A DNA stretch of 64,000 nt, taken from positions 2,480,001-2,544,000 of the forward strand of contig JANCIK010000006.1 of assembly GCA_028532985.1 (NCBI GenBank). Direction: 5' to 3'. Below, one piece after another: positions 1 through 13,000 of the stretch; position 1 is the stretch's first letter; each line of letters begins with the position of its first letter. Source of the stretch: Stropharia rugosoannulata (lineage: Eukaryota; Basidiomycota; Agaricomycetes; Agaricales; Strophariaceae). The position numbers were made by a program, and so were the translations under genes. The notes below the pieces were generated by a model, which saw nothing but the letters and a program-made list of their open reading frames with translations, was not told the DNA's origin and did not search any database.

Positions 1-2052
1 CTGACAATGGGTTGAACGTTGTGATGAAAGTGAGCCAACACCTTGTGGTGTTTGACTCTGAATCTTATGTTTCCGTTCAAGAGTGACCACCCTGTTCTTA
101 ACTCGCGCCATCTGCTTTATGAAGCTCAGCAGGCCCATTATTATGGACTCCCCGACAACCTCGCCCTAGCTTCAGTGACGTCGACACCAGCAACTGTACT
201 TGGCTACGATCATAGGATTGGATTTGTAAAGCCAGGTATGTTCCTCCAGAAACGTTATCAGGAAGAGCCTGTGACTCATATATTCCTTAGGGTACGACGC
301 AGGTAATATGATAGTGAATTTCCCATCTATCTTCACTAATGTTTAAATCCTAGATCTTGTCATCTGGGATAGTCATCCCCTGGCACTTGGTGCGACTCCC
401 AAGCAGGTTTTCATCGACGGAGTCGCCCAACTCAAGAAACCCCACGTCAGCAAGAAACCTGCCTCATTCCAACATGTACCGAAGACCCCTGACTTCACTA
501 AGGAAAGGGAGGATGCACTGAAGTACGAGGGACTACCACCACTGGAGCCTAAGAAGGCGAAATCAGATGTTGTCGCGTTCACCAATGTAAAAAGCATTCT
601 TCTCAGGCAGAGTGGCAGTGTACGCGAAGCCTTTTCTGCTGCCAAGGCAGGCGAGCGCGGTGTCGTTGTTTTCAGGCGGGGAGAGGTCGATTGTGTTGGC
701 ACATCCGCAGATTGCTCGGTGAGAGAATTGGACGAGGACGCTCAAGTGATCGATTTGGAGGGGGGATCTATTTCGTGAGTCCTTTGATCTACATAATTAC
801 ATCGTTGACTGGCATGACAGCTAACGTCTTTACTTTCAGCCCTTCCCTTATCAGCTTTGGCAGCCGCCTGGGGCTGAACAATATCGATGGTGAACCCAGC
901 ACGAATGATGGGAAGGTGTATAACCCGCTCAAAGCCGATGGTCCTTCTATTCTTGGAGATGCACCAGTCATCCGTGCTGTTGATGGACTGCAATTCTCAA
1001 CACGGGATGCCTTGTGGGTGTATTTCCTATTCCATTGCACACCTTTCTGACGACTTTGTGCATTGAAGACTTGCCTACCGTGGAGGAGTGACTGTCGGTA
1101 TAACTGCCCCTACGTCGTCTAGCTTCTTAGCGGGCGTGTCTACTGCATTTAATACAGGAAGCGCGCACAGACTCGTCGAGGGCGCCATCGTCCAGGAGGT
1201 TGCCGCCGTGCACATTTCGATCGACTCATCTACCCCTAGTGTGAGCACACAGATTGGTGTTCTGCGCAACCTACTCTCAGGCAGGGGCGATGGCGAGATG
1301 GGTGATTTGTTCACCAAGGTTGCAGAGGTACGTTTACTTCAGTGTCTCTCACTGGGGTTGTTCATTCAGTGGAGCTCATTACATGCATCATCAGGCAGCG
1401 TTGCCACTGGTTGTTGAGGTTCATAGCGCTGATATTATGGCAACTCTTATCGGCCTAAAGAATGACATCGAAGACGCTCGTGGAACGACAATACGCATGA
1501 CGTTCACGGGTGCGAGCGAGGCTCATATTCTCGCAAAGGAGATTGGAGAAGCTGGTGTGGGCGTCATCCTGAACCCACCCAGACCGTTCCCCGGAACATG
1601 GAAGTCAAAGAGAATGTCAGTCGTTCCCTTTTGTGATTTCATGCTAGCCATATTGATTTGCGCACTTATTGAAACTAAAGTCTTCCTGGCCCTCCTCTCA
1701 CGAAGCAGAATGCAGTCGCGGAGCTTGTAGCGCATAATGTAACTGTTGGATTGGGAATCCAAGAACAATGGAGCGCGAGGAGCACACGATTTGATGTCGC
1801 CTGGGTGCGTTTGGTTAATTTCTTTACCATTTCTATGCTAATTTTCATTTGTAATAGACTGCTCTCGAGGCTAACGGTGCGCTAACCGGTGCAGATGCCA
1901 TCGCATTGGCATCAGTCAATATTGAGCGCCTTCTAGGCGTAGACACGCCTGTACGCGACCTAGTTGCGGTGCGCCGTGGGTCGTTGTTTGACTTTGAGGG
2001 CAAGGTCGTTGGTGTCATCTCCCCCGAGAGGGGAGTAGTAGACTTGGTGTAG
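1..2052 (+). CDS. Tandem amidohydrolase-family protein, 3' part (5' end outside window)
   Basis: The reading frame runs in from the left edge and ends at the TAG at 2050-2052. Spliced by eye: exon to 29, intron 30-81, exon 82-235, intron 236-290, a 12-nt exon 291-302, intron 303-353, then further exons with introns near 775-839, 1014-1070, 1327-1395, 1617-1690 and 1805-1857. The product shows the metal-dependent hydrolase hallmarks SDHPVLNSR, ATVLG, and GYDADLVIWDSHPLALGATP, the last being typical of the composite C-terminal part of amidohydrolases. A second, weaker amidohydrolase-like half follows (DGLQFSTRDAL, GVTVGITAP, ALASVNIERLLGV). Fungal members are large two-domain proteins usually annotated as amidohydrolase or imidazolonepropionase-like; the substrate is not known. 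The family call is firm and the substrate is not predictable. Confidence 0.85.
291..302 (+). other. 12-nt microexon of the amidohydrolase gene
   Basis: Intron 236-290 (GTATGT...TTAG) and intron 303-353 (GTAATA...CTAG) leave 12 nt between them. Including these 12 nt restores the family motif GYDADLVIWD in frame; skipping them also keeps frame but deletes four residues from the motif. Confidence 0.8.
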
Positions 2053-2358
2053 AGTTACGCTCTTGGACTTGATACAAACATGGAACAATGGAATATACCA
2101 GATCAGGGATTCTGATAACCGTGGGTTGTCCCCGTCTACATGCCACTGCAGCGAATGAAAAATAATCTGGTGCAAGTCACAAATTCACAAACAAACAAAG
2201 CAAGATATGAGTTACATGAAGGATGAGTTTTTAGTATTTACATGGGAATTAGGACCTTTGAGCCGATATTTAACAGCCTTGAATGGCCTTTGCACTGAAT
2301 CGACGGTGCTCACCATCTCCTGGTAATTATCTTTAATTTATATGCACTCATCTTGAGT
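2053..2358. other. Convergent intergenic stretch
   Basis: This stretch lies between the amidohydrolase stop and the stop of the small minus-strand ORF. It presumably holds both 3' untranslated regions. I see no repeat or RNA gene. Confidence 0.5.
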
Positions 2359-2733
2359 TCAATCCGTCCTCATGCTTTGTCTTTGGTTCATTTCGCGGGG
2401 CGTCAGCCAGAGATCAGGGTACGTCGGCTTGGTCATGATTTCCTTTCCGCCGTAACGCAGCTGAGGCCCGCTGTGCTTGGGAAATTCGTACGGCTCGGTG
2501 TTGCTGGTCGGATCAGTGTCAACGCAGTGATACTCAGCCGAGTCGGTACCGATGATGCTAAAGTCACCCGAGATCTCTGTGGGCGGGCTAAAGTGCTCTT
2601 CCTCGACAAGTGCGCCCGGAGTAGAGTGCGGCCGCACGAGGACCACTGTGAGCGCGGGTTTGTAGAGCGACATGGCTCCTCGTGCAAATGACAATGGGAG
2701 AGAAGAAGGCATTTTGAATATTTTTGAGAGCAT
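2359..2733 (-). CDS. Small unrecognised protein (124 aa)
   Basis: A single open frame of 124 codons on the minus strand. The first 45 residues are basic and hydroxylated with few acids (SLPLSFARGAMSLYKPAL), which could be a mitochondrial presequence. The rest is soluble and rich in acidic and aromatic residues (EEEHFSPP, DSAEYHCVDTD, KPTYPDLWLTPREMNQRQ). A second in-frame Met is eight codons in. I do not recognise the family. The overlapping antisense frame at 2353-2691 is arginine-rich and looks like a shadow, whereas this frame has normal protein composition. Coding status is probable but unproven. Confidence 0.5.
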   Translation of the reverse strand: MLSKIFKMPSSLPLSFARGAMSLYKPALTVVLVRPHSTPGALVEEEHFSPPTEISGDFSIIGTDSAEYHCVDTDPTSNTEPYEFPKHSGPQLRYGGKEIMTKPTYPDLWLTPREMNQRQSMRTD

Positions 2734-3020
2734 GTTTGGGCGTTCGGAACTGGCAGTTTAGCATGAAATGGTGAAGTTATGATGTGAGCGAGTGGATGCG
2801 AGAGTGAGACCTCTTCCGTGGTTAGACAGACTGACGTCGTGCTTCACCGCTTTCGGATGGGGCTGTATTATTATACAGTAACCATGTGTTTCCTGGCTGA
2901 TACTGAAGGCTCTAGTCGACAATAATTCCTGACTACATGGGACCGTCCAGGCCATTTTATTTCGTTTATTATCAATTGCCCTACCTATGAACTACTACGG
3001 GATACCGTTACTTGTTTATA

Positions 3021-5008
3021 TCACAACAGTTGAACCAGTGATGTTTGAAAGTTCTGTTCCAATTTGCGCACTTCTTGGCACATCTTGACAAGGTCATGGA
3101 TGGATTTCCAATCATCGCTTCGGTAACCTTCTTGAGTCTTTATATCCTCAAGATTCGGATACAGAAAGCAGATGTACGGTGCAATTGTTAGTCTAACCTC
3201 GATAGGTATCTCGGTTGAGCGTTCGGACCCAACAGACAGGTATTTGAGTTGGTCTTGGGTTTCGGATACGCTGACAGTGGTACCTTTGGCGCGACTAAAG
3301 CCTTTGAACTCGACATAATATCGAAGTTCGACTAAGCGTGGATATTTCTGGGTGATTACGGCAAGCGTTGTGGGCGTAATGGTTGTATTTACAGCGTGGT
3401 TCATTGGAAAGTGCAACGACCGCATTGCTCGAGGAGTGACCGAGCTTGGGAGTTCCCGTATAACATTATCGAGTTTGAGAATAGTCCACCGGTCTATTTC
3501 AAACTTCTCGATATTGGACGTTAAAATCTTCAACAAGGTCTCTGGTGGAAACTCTGGCGGGGATTCACCTTGTCGAGCGTAGACCAAGCTTTCCGATAAG
3601 TCAAGCTGCATAGACTGCAGTGTTTCCAATTCTTGAAGGATTTGTTCCACCAATGAAACAAACAAAGCGGATTGAGAAACCCATATAAGCTTTTCCCTGC
3701 GGCGTCTATCTTCTCTCTCTTTGCTACAATCAGAGCACACATAGCTATCATCATCCTCGCAAGTAGAGCCTCTGCACCTATAGCTATTACCTCTTCTTGG
3801 CGCTGGACATTTTGAAGCATTTATTGCTGGGGGGTTGAATATATCAGAAGGCCAGCTACGAGTCTGAGTCGGATTGGAAAATGATGTTTCCCAATGACTC
3901 GGAATAATTATCCCATTCTTTCGAGTAAGTGTCAGCGAGATATTCACCAGTGCAGATGGGTGAAGATGAGTAACAAAATCATATAAAAGGAGTATGTCTC
4001 CTGTGACGATTAGTGTTGTCAGACGCGGAAACGAGCTGGATGGTTTTTCGGCAGTATGAAGCCCTCTACTTCTTTTGACATTAGAATCAGCGGGGTTATA
4101 GCAACTATAGAGAGCTGTCTTGGCATCCAGATAGAAAAATTGGAGCTCAGGTAAAGTTGAAACAGCTTTTAGGAACTTGAAGCTCAAGGACTCTGCTGCA
4201 TCCGTCAATTGAAGCCGGAGAAGGTGAGAAAAGGCAGTAGCGGAGTCGAGGATAGCGGGAATCAGTCTCCCAGGACCAAACGTAATATCTAGAAGCAGGG
4301 GTGCTCTGCCAACTAGCTCCTTCATAAAGGCAGCAATGGTGATTTGGCGCGACTCAGTGATGTTAGCAATTTCCAGTGTCTGAAGCGTTGGAACTAAGCA
4401 AAACCATAAGTAAGCCAGCTCCGAGGAGGCCGCGTCGATGCGGAGTCGCTTCAAAGAGGATAGAATGACCACAGACTTGCCATCTTGTGCGCCCATGAGT
4501 CGTGTAATGATATCAGGAGATACTGTTGGATCCGACTGAGCATGCTTGCCGTCGGTCAGCAAAACCTCATCGCATCGCTGTGAGTACGCCAGAACCTCTT
4601 TAAGATCTGTGGTTAGGAGAGGCGCGTTTACGTGCTACGATTGATGTCATCAGAACTAGGACAGATAACGGCGATCAGGCTGTACTTACATAGGTGCTGT
4701 TCTCAAGAACAAGGCCCGGGAGCATTTTGATGATGGGCATAAATGAAGGAAGCGAATGCATCACTTCTTTTAAGAGATGCAGAGATTGAGCTGAATATGC
4801 AAGATCTGATTAACAATAGTTACTCACCGGCGCCAGTACTCTTTCCATCCTTTCCGTCATATTCAGGAGGCTGCCTCGATCTGGCATATGCTGAGATCAT
4901 GTCTTTGACTTTGTTAAGAGGAAAGGTGACTAGGATGTGAATGGTTTTGGAATGTGTGCCCGTGCGATCTCGAATATTTGAATATAAGCGCCCATATCGT
5001 GGGAACAC
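3021..5008 (-). CDS. Leucine-rich-repeat (F-box/LRR-type) protein with a cysteine cluster
   Basis: Three exons by eye: 5008-4828, 4790-4690, and 4634-3021. The first intron would be only 37 nt; the second (4689-4635) is normal. The last exon holds regular leucine-rich segments such as SSLKRLRIDAASSELAYLWF, PTLQTLEIANI and FPRLTTLIVTGDIL. This is the pattern of the many agaricomycete F-box/LRR proteins that act as putative substrate receptors of SCF ubiquitin ligases. I could not find a convincing F-box in the N-terminal exon, so the SCF role is only an analogy. In the middle there is a cysteine cluster (KCPAP, YRCRGSTC, YVCSDCSKE) followed by a charged helix, which could bind zinc and is unusual for the class. 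The start codon is uncertain. Confidence 0.6.
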
Positions 5009-5429
5009 AGCGAACGAGATCCTGCGTCAATTTGGACCATCGACATGTGTAATTGTTGGGTAAATAGGATCTATTTCACATTTGACTTGACCTAACACTT
5101 AGAGAAGCAGAATAAGTAAACAGAAAATATGGACACTACATACTTGAAACCAACTTGTGAACAGTGCTGGCGTGAGAATTTTGATGATGGGGAGTCCCAC
5201 GCATTGATCAGATCCATCGTTTACTCTTTTGCTCTTCACTTTGTCCGTCATTCAAAGTCTGTTTGGGAACATAGTCAGGTGGAGAGAAGTCTACGTTGGT
5301 ATGAGAGGTGCGACTACTATGTAGGCGGATAAGTAAGGTATGTTATGGTGGTGGTACAACAAGAAGGGTTCATATGACTAAATAAGACGTACACTAGCAT
5401 TAGGCAAATATTCAAGGTAACTCACTCGC
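5009..5429. other. Intergenic, no supported gene
   Basis: A 67-codon plus-strand frame (5129-5332) is present but has no upstream promoter-like feature, no splice support and no recognisable composition. Nothing else is seen. Confidence 0.4.
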
Positions 5430-6346
5430 TCACTCCCCAGCGCGCAAAGCCGCGACCTGCGCATAGGACACTGCTCCTCGTCTCCCACCATCCTCCCGCT
5501 CAATGTGCTCCCATCCCTCCTCTACTTCCCCCGAGTTGGAGAACGACTCGTCGTCGAGCGCAATGACGCTCCGCACTGGCGGCACGAACTCGAACCCGTC
5601 CCGATCTCCGCGTACTTTGCGGCCCGCCCCGAACTTTGCGCTGTTGAGGAGCGAGGCCAGGTCGAGCTCGATTGGCCGGTTGGACTCGGACCACGTAGGG
5701 GTGGGGGAGAGAAGGGGCTTGGGCGAAAGAGTGGGAGAGCTGAAGGAGGCGTTGAGCCCTTCGATGAGCAACGTCGCGCGCACCGGCGAGCTGGCCCTGT
5801 CGATTGGGGACAGCCCGGCGTCAACTTCGACGGGGTCTACGCCGCGCCGTGTACGTGTGCGCCGCCCCGCCTGCGCGTCCGCCTGGTGATGGAGCGCTCC
5901 GGCCTTCTTCGCTCGGTGGTGCGCTGCGCGCTCCGCGGCACGCTTGGCCTGCTGCCGCTCGTGCTCATATGCTCGGGCGTCCTTTAGGCCGAGCGGGATC
6001 TGCGTGAGCAGGGTTGCCCCGGCTGGCAGAGGGGAGAGTGGCTCCCGGTCAACGTTCTCTGTGGCCTTGTCCACGTCGGATGCTTCCGTCTTGGTGCTCG
6101 CGGGAGGCCGTACGTTCTCCGTCTCCGCCGCATTGATAGGGATACGACGGGCGCGGTGTCGACTCGCAATGCTCCCCTCGCTGGTGTAGCCTTGGTGGTT
6201 GGGGTAGGTGCGCTTGGTCTGAGCGGTGCGGTCGACTTTCCCTTGGGGTTCTTGGCGGCGGCGGCTGTGGCTGCGACGATGGTGGTGAATGGCATTGTTG
6301 CTGGTGGTGGGTGGGTATGTTCCGGTACTGTGTTGTTGTTCTTCAA
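5430..6346 (-). CDS. Low-complexity charged protein, unrecognised
   Basis: The C-terminal part of this frame looks real: a basic helix (ERQQAKRAAERAAHHRAKK), a proline/serine segment, a motif GFEFVPPVRSVIALDDES, and an acidic tryptophan-containing tail ending SYAQVAALRAGE. The uninterrupted frame extends to 6686 but that N-terminal part is untranslated-looking. More likely the protein starts at the ATG at 6346 or 6295 (MPFTTIVAATAAAAKNPKGK) and is joined by a 56-nt intron (GTATCC...CCAAG, minus strand) to the downstream frame at TEASDVDKATENVDREPL. No enzyme domain is visible. Function is unknown. Confidence 0.5.
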
Positions 6347-7049
6347 GCGGTGGTGGTGGCGGTTGAAAGAAGAGGTTGGGTCGGGTTATCTTGAATGGTA
6401 GACGGCAGCTCAAGGGAGAGACTCGGAAGGAAGCAGCTGGCAGAGGAGAGGGGCCCGCACGGGTATGGGTATGGATAAGGATATGGATACGGTAATATGC
6501 GCGATAAGTATGTAACTTGTATGCACTGATCTGAGTCACCCCTTGTCTTGCTGTCCTTGTCCGGCGGGCGAGGCACGACGATAAGTAGTCAAGCAAGTTG
6601 TACTTTGCCTCTAGCCCACCTGCGTCAGTGGCACGCCAGTCGTGAACGTGCGTCCCTATCGTATATATCATGTCATTGATGGTCATAATTGGCCTGCTTG
6701 GGCGTTTTAGATAGCGCGTTAAGCGGCAGCTTTACGTGCGCGGAGTAATCTGGAGTAAGCTCGCTCGCTCGTTGTGCTCTCTCTGTACGTACTCTATTAA
6801 GTACTTACTTTCCGTATTGTAATTCGGCGGCTGTTTCAACTCTATATGACTTTAAAGTCACCGAGCGCTCACAACTGCATTCCGGTGCGGGAATTATGTT
6901 GAGAATGTTACGAGTAATTGTTCCAGATATTTTTTAGATTAGATTAGACGGCATAAGTCTCACTGAAGCCGTTGATGGGCCCATGTTTACATAATACAAA
7001 CGCTCATTGTTCAAGACATATCAAGATCATACATCATGGCATACAAGAT
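6347..7049. other. Intergenic, with a short hexamer microsatellite
   Basis: The stretch lies between the 3' end of the first giant helicase gene and the low-complexity gene. At about 6461-6492 there is an imperfect (TATGGR)n microsatellite. Nothing else is recognised. Confidence 0.5.
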
Positions 7050-10000
7050 TCATAATCCCAGGCTGCTGGTGGGGACCGTATGACTACCACCTCTACAGCG
7101 ATAATAACTTCCCATGTTGACCCACTGGAAGCCAGCCGGACAGACGCCCATTTGGCGCAGCCGCTGTTGAGCTCGCTGTTCTGTCTCCAACCGTCTACGT
7201 TCCGCCTCTTGCCGCGCCTTCCGTTCCTCCTCAGCCCGGCGCCTTGCCGCCTGTGCAGCCTGCTCTGCGCGCCTCGCTGCCTCCCTTTCGCGCTCCAATG
7301 CTGCGCGCCTCGCTGCATCCCGTTCAGCAGCTAGTGCACGCTCTTTCTCCAGGCGCAGTCGACGCTGCTCGTCCGCTATGCGACGCTGCTCTGCCGCCCG
7401 CCTCTCTGCAGCCAGTTGCTCCTGCCGTGCTCGCTCTGCAAGCGCAGCCTGCGCGCGCTTCGCCTCGTTTAGCTGCTTCCAAACCGCGTCCGAAACCCCG
7501 GGATCACGCATCACGGCCCCATCTCCTCCCATATACGACTGGTTAGGTGTTGTAGGCGTACGCGGAGACTCGGAGGGCTGGCGAACGTTGCTTTGCTGGT
7601 GTACAACACCGCGGCCGCGGTTTCTGCCTCGGTTTGCCCTCGGTACCGGTCCACGCCCATCCTGCTGTGGTCGACGGGAGTTAGCTTGCGGGGAGCTTGG
7701 ACTTGCCGGCGGAGGAGCGGAAGGAGATGTGCTTGTTGCTGTGTTAACCGGTGGCGGCGTTGGCGGTATTGGTGTTGCGCTCTGCACGGGCAGATGGGCG
7801 GGGGGAGGACGAGGCTTGGAAGATACTTTTGCGCGTCGCTTGCGGTCCTGGACCATGGTCTTGAAAACATTCAATGTGTCATTCGATGTAAGTGTTGGGA
7901 CTCCTCCAGGCTGGTTAACCGAAGACAACAACGCTTGGCTCATCAGGGCCTTCGAAAGTGTAATCATGTCTCGTGCGTTGCCCCAGTCCCTCAGCTCCGA
8001 CAAGTCGAGTACCAGTTCCTTCATCTCATTGTACAGGGGGGACGTCTTGTCTGTAAAATCATTCCCGATGACAATCTTATTTTTGACCAGCTCCTTCGTC
8101 AGTATGTCAATGCAGCAGTCCGGGTCCATGTTATGGAAGAATATCTGATCCGGGAATCGACTCGAGAGACCTGAATTGACTGACATAAGTTTGTTGATGT
8201 CGTCCTCGTACCCTGCAAGGATGACAATGAGCTTGGATTTGAACGAAGGGTGCGTGAGGAGGCCAACAAGCTCGTCAATCGCTTCCTGTGCAAAGTGGCC
8301 CTGGCTTAACCGATACGCTTCGTCAATGAAAAGGACCTTTCCAAGTGCCTTCTCGAACAGCTTCTTGGTTTTTGGGCCCGTATGCCCAACATACTCGCCT
8401 ACGAGGTCGGATGCAGAACATTCCTCGACGTCACCCGAGCCTAAGATCCCCATGTCATAGAAGACTTGCCCCATCTTACGTGCAACAGTTGTTTTTCCAG
8501 TTCCTAACCAGTACTGTTAGCATATGTCCATGTAACATAGATATACGACCATCCTCACCCGGTGGGCCTGTAAACACAAAGTTCATTGGAATCAACGTCA
8601 GTGGGTCTCTGTCTGTTTGCCGACACATAAGCGCAAGATCTTGGTATCCTTTCAACCTGTTCACGATACTCTCACATCCGACAATGTCCTCGAACAGTTT
8701 CGCAAGATTGGCCGTGGCGGTTGCGCCCCTATTGAAATCTGGGTCAAAGTCCTGTGGTTCAAAGACGACATCTAGTGGTCTCTCAGAGGTAGGCAGCTGG
8801 GACCGGCGCTGGACACAACGCTCTTTTGCCTGTGAGATGATGTTCTCAACGTCGCCTCCGTTGCCAAAGTTAGGTCTGTTGCGCATCCGGATCAGCATTT
8901 CCAGTGCCACCTTCTTTGCAGCGTCGGTTGCATCAAGGTCGCTTTGCTTCAATTTCAAGTTGAGTATTTTCAGGAGCTCGTCATTTGAAAAGTCCTCAAA
9001 CTTGAACGAATCTTCTATCTTGAAACGCCTTGATAATCCGGGATTCACATTCTGTACAAAGTTGAGCATTACATCCGACGGCAAGGGTAATAAGCATACC
9101 TCGAACATCTCCACCATTTGGTCTTTGTACCCCAACAACAGCACACAACGATCTTCACCAGGGACGCTTTGAACCTCGGCCACTATGGTGTCAATGACAG
9201 AAGTCTTAAATTGATTAGAAGAAGAATTTCCACCCTGCCCGTTCTTTGCCCCACCGCCATAGAGCATATATGCCTGAAATCATACATCATAAATCAAGAG
9301 ATAATGCTTATAATGGACAAACCATACTTCATCGATGATCAAGACCTTCCCGACAGTATTTGCAAGTATACCTTTGGTTTTGGTTTCTGATTCACCCAAA
9401 TGCGCCCCGATGAAGTCAGCCGGATTCTTTACAACAACTGAATTGAATGCGTATAAATATAATCTTGGAATACGGGGGACTGGAAAGCATACCTTCTCCG
9501 TTGGTCAGCAACCCTAGTTCTGCTAGAATTTGGCCGTACAGCTTTGCCACCGTAGTTTTTCCTGTCCCAGGCGAGCCGAGGAAGACGCGGTTGAGAGACA
9601 CTTCCATTGGCTCCTTTTCGATCAATTCGCGCTGATAGTTTTCTCCGATTAGACTCAAAAGACTTTGGACTGATTTTTTGACTGAGCCAAGCCCAATGAG
9701 TGACTGCAGCTGCTTCCAAGCGTCGCTGTTTTGAAGCGCGATTGCAGGGTCAGGCCCGATGATGTCCTCCTGGGTCATATAAAAGTCATCAGCCGACGTC
9801 CCTTCTCTTCGAGCCTTTGCAAGCCTGATTGCCTGTCGTCCGCGAATTTTGGCAAATACTTCTTCGAGATCGCGAGCATTGCCAAAACCTGGGGTGCTGC
9901 GCCGCCTGCCTAAACGACGTATGGCGATACGACAATACAATCCGTCGACGCCCTCCTCCACCTTCATGCTACCCGAGAAAGTTTTGTGAATTGTCGCTTG

Positions 10001-13000
10001 GAACATAGCCATCAACTCCTCATCTTTGTAATCGACAAACTGGAATTGGTATGGCACGCGGCTCTTCAACCCTGGATTGTGCTCAAAAAACTTCTCCATT
10101 TCCTTTCTGTAGCCCGCTAGGATGAAGATTAGTGTACCGACATTGTTTTCCATCTCAGCCAGGAGGAAGTCGAGGACGGCAGCACCCCCAGAGCTGTTTC
10201 CATTGGTGAGCTGGTATGCCTCATCAATAAAGATTGCACCCCCGTGCGAGGCAACTGCTTTTTCTACGAGTTTCTTTGCTGCGTCGACGCCTTCATTGGC
10301 TAGACTTGCTCCGGTCGTCTCTATGAACGTATTCCCTGGAATGGCCCCAACCTCGGCAAGAAACTTGCAGTAGTGTCGCGCTACCGTGGTTTTTCCTGTA
10401 GAGAGTTCCAATTACATCATGTCAAAGGAAAACACTCTAACATACCTGTCCCAGGATTCCCCAAGAGCACTGCATTGAATCGCTCTTTCTTCATGGATGC
10501 ATTCTGGCGTTGGGCTATGTCAATTTTGGCCTTGATTTTCAACACCTCTTCCTTGATAGTTTCGAGGCCAGTCATCGCCATAATATCATCAATTGTGGAG
10601 CTGACTGCACCGTCGATGTTCTTCATGCACTGCCACTCTTGCACCGACTTGGATGGTTTTAGTGGGACAAATGGTTTCCCGCCATTCTTTATATTCTTCA
10701 TCGGAACTGCTGGCTGCTGGAATGGGGCAGCAACACTATTCCAGATTTTTCCCAACAATGACGAAGCGGGCGAACTTGAATTTTCGTCTGATCTGGCTTG
10801 TGGTTGTGAACTACTAGGGCTGGTGGTGTTCGTCCGAAGAGGTTGAACAGTGATTGTAGTAGGGATCGAATTGGGCTGCGGAAGACCAGAAGGAGTGCCT
10901 ATATTTGCAGCGGGGTGGTTTGGCTTAGAGCCCACGACTGGAGTCGATGCTGGTCCGGGGGTCATTACTCCTCGAGCCCGTAAGGCAGCAAGGTCGGCTT
11001 CTTTCTGTTTGATGGCATTTTCGCGCTGAAGAGTAACAAGCGCTTCTTCTTGTGCTTTCCGCATCGCTTGCATTTCCATGTCAAGTTTGTCCAACCTAGC
11101 AAGATGAGCTTTCTGTTCTGCTTCCTGACGAGCTTTCTCAAGCAAATCTTCCTGCTTCTTTTTCCTCACCATGTCCTTCAACCTGGTGCACTTGCCGCAA
11201 TCTTTGGGAGGCCCGCGGCTGCAATGCCACACCTGCAGGTGATGACTTTGGCATGTCGACGACTGCATTTCCATACAATTGACCCGTGAGTGATCCTTAA
11301 ACATATGGCATTTTGAAGGACATTCATGGCCGCATATCAGTTTTGCACCGCTAGATATATAATAATTATCAAACTGGTAAATACGACGTGGACAAATATT
11401 TACCAGGGATGTGCGCAGCCGCCGTCGGGACAAATTTCCTCAAAATCTCCGACCGTTTTCAATATGGATTTCTGGTCTGGATGTTGTTGACAAACGACAG
11501 GAAGCCCATCGTAAATGTGTTTTCCATCACCAAGCAATGTAAACAAGCTTCGCCATAGTTCCCCTCCCTTCCGCGCATTCTTGAATGTGTTTGCATTACC
11601 AATCATAATTAATGCGTTCCGGGCACGGGAGAGAAGGACATTTAACCTCTCAGGGGAAAACATAAACCCAATGTCACACTTGGGGTTGCTTCGCGTGAGA
11701 GACACAATCACAATATCACTCTCTTCTCCTTGATAGTTATCTGGAAAATATGATCAGAATTGAGAATATGAACATATAATGACATACCGATTGTTGCGAG
11801 ATGGATGGGATTTTTTTTCACCTTGGCTTCGCCTGGGTTCATTAGTCCTGCGCGGATAAGCTCTGCGGAGTCCAGATCATTCAAAATGGGGTCTGCCTCG
11901 TCCTTAAGGATGGATCGTAGCTTCTGCAGTTGGCCGAGATATGGCGTAAGAATGACAAGCTTATCCGTTCCATACCCCTGCTGAGCAAGGTATTTGACAA
12001 TCTTTAAAATCATGAATATTTCGAATGAATTCTGTTTAGAAGTTTTGGAACCTCCGTCGATTGTGTCAGCCAGCAATTTATTCTCATCTTCTGGATTTTC
12101 ATGATTTATAAAGACAATGTTGTCCCGTACACCACGTAAGTCTGGCCGGTCTTGCGTCTTTGGAGCGTCCGTGAGTTCTGGATACGTGAGATGGCGAATT
12201 AGGGCAGATATTTCTGGTCGCATACGGTGTTGCTGAGACAAGGTTTGGTGAGGATACTCCTTCATAATCAAACGCTCAAATAGTGATCGATTGAGGTCGT
12301 AGCCTTCTCCTTTCTCCACCGTTAAAAGATAGTTATTTACCTTGGGCCTCAACTGCCTATATGACATATGAATAATGTACATTCGTCAGATATTGAAGTA
12401 CGCACTTATGATCACCTATTAGTATCATTTGCGATGTTTCGAGCCCTAGGGACATCAAGACGTGGCTCTCGAGGATTTCTCCCGCCTCTTCGACTAGAAG
12501 TACCTGTGGGTTGAACGCTTGTATTTCTTCACGATACATCGCTGCCGCAGTTGTTGTGCATCCCAAGACTCGTTTATTTCGAAGCACTGCGACTCTGCCA
12601 GAACCGAACGCCTGGGAAAGTCTCATTTGACAACGATTATATTCCTGAGCATTGTCGCACAGCTCATCGATGGCCTCTAGAAGGAGTTTATCCTTCCAAC
12701 GGTCTAAACATGCCTTTCTTTTACTGTTGTTGTATGTCCATACTTTCTCGCCGCCTTCATCGGTCACATGAAAAACGTTCTGCTTGAAGCTTCCTGCATC
12801 GATATTTCTCGACCAGCGATCAATCAAGTACTCCGGACCAATGGCTTTGCCATCTTGCCCAACAACTTGCATATCGTTGTCCAACTCTGGAACACAAAAT
12901 GCCTCAAAAAAGGTAGGATCCTCGATTTCAAGATAGTCGAGGATTTCGAGCAGAGGGATCTTGGAAGAATTGTAACGTTTGAAGGCCGCTGTAGTCACAT

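Noticed and set aside
6347..6686. N-terminal extension of the low-complexity gene up to 6686
   Set aside because: The extra residues include a microsatellite translation (YPYPYPYP in a neighbouring frame) and promoter-like sequence; an ATG at 6346/6295 with one normal intron is more credible.
7080..8174. Long plus-strand frames opposite the first helicase gene's last exon
   Set aside because: They are shadows of the Arg/Ala-rich coiled-coil coding strand.
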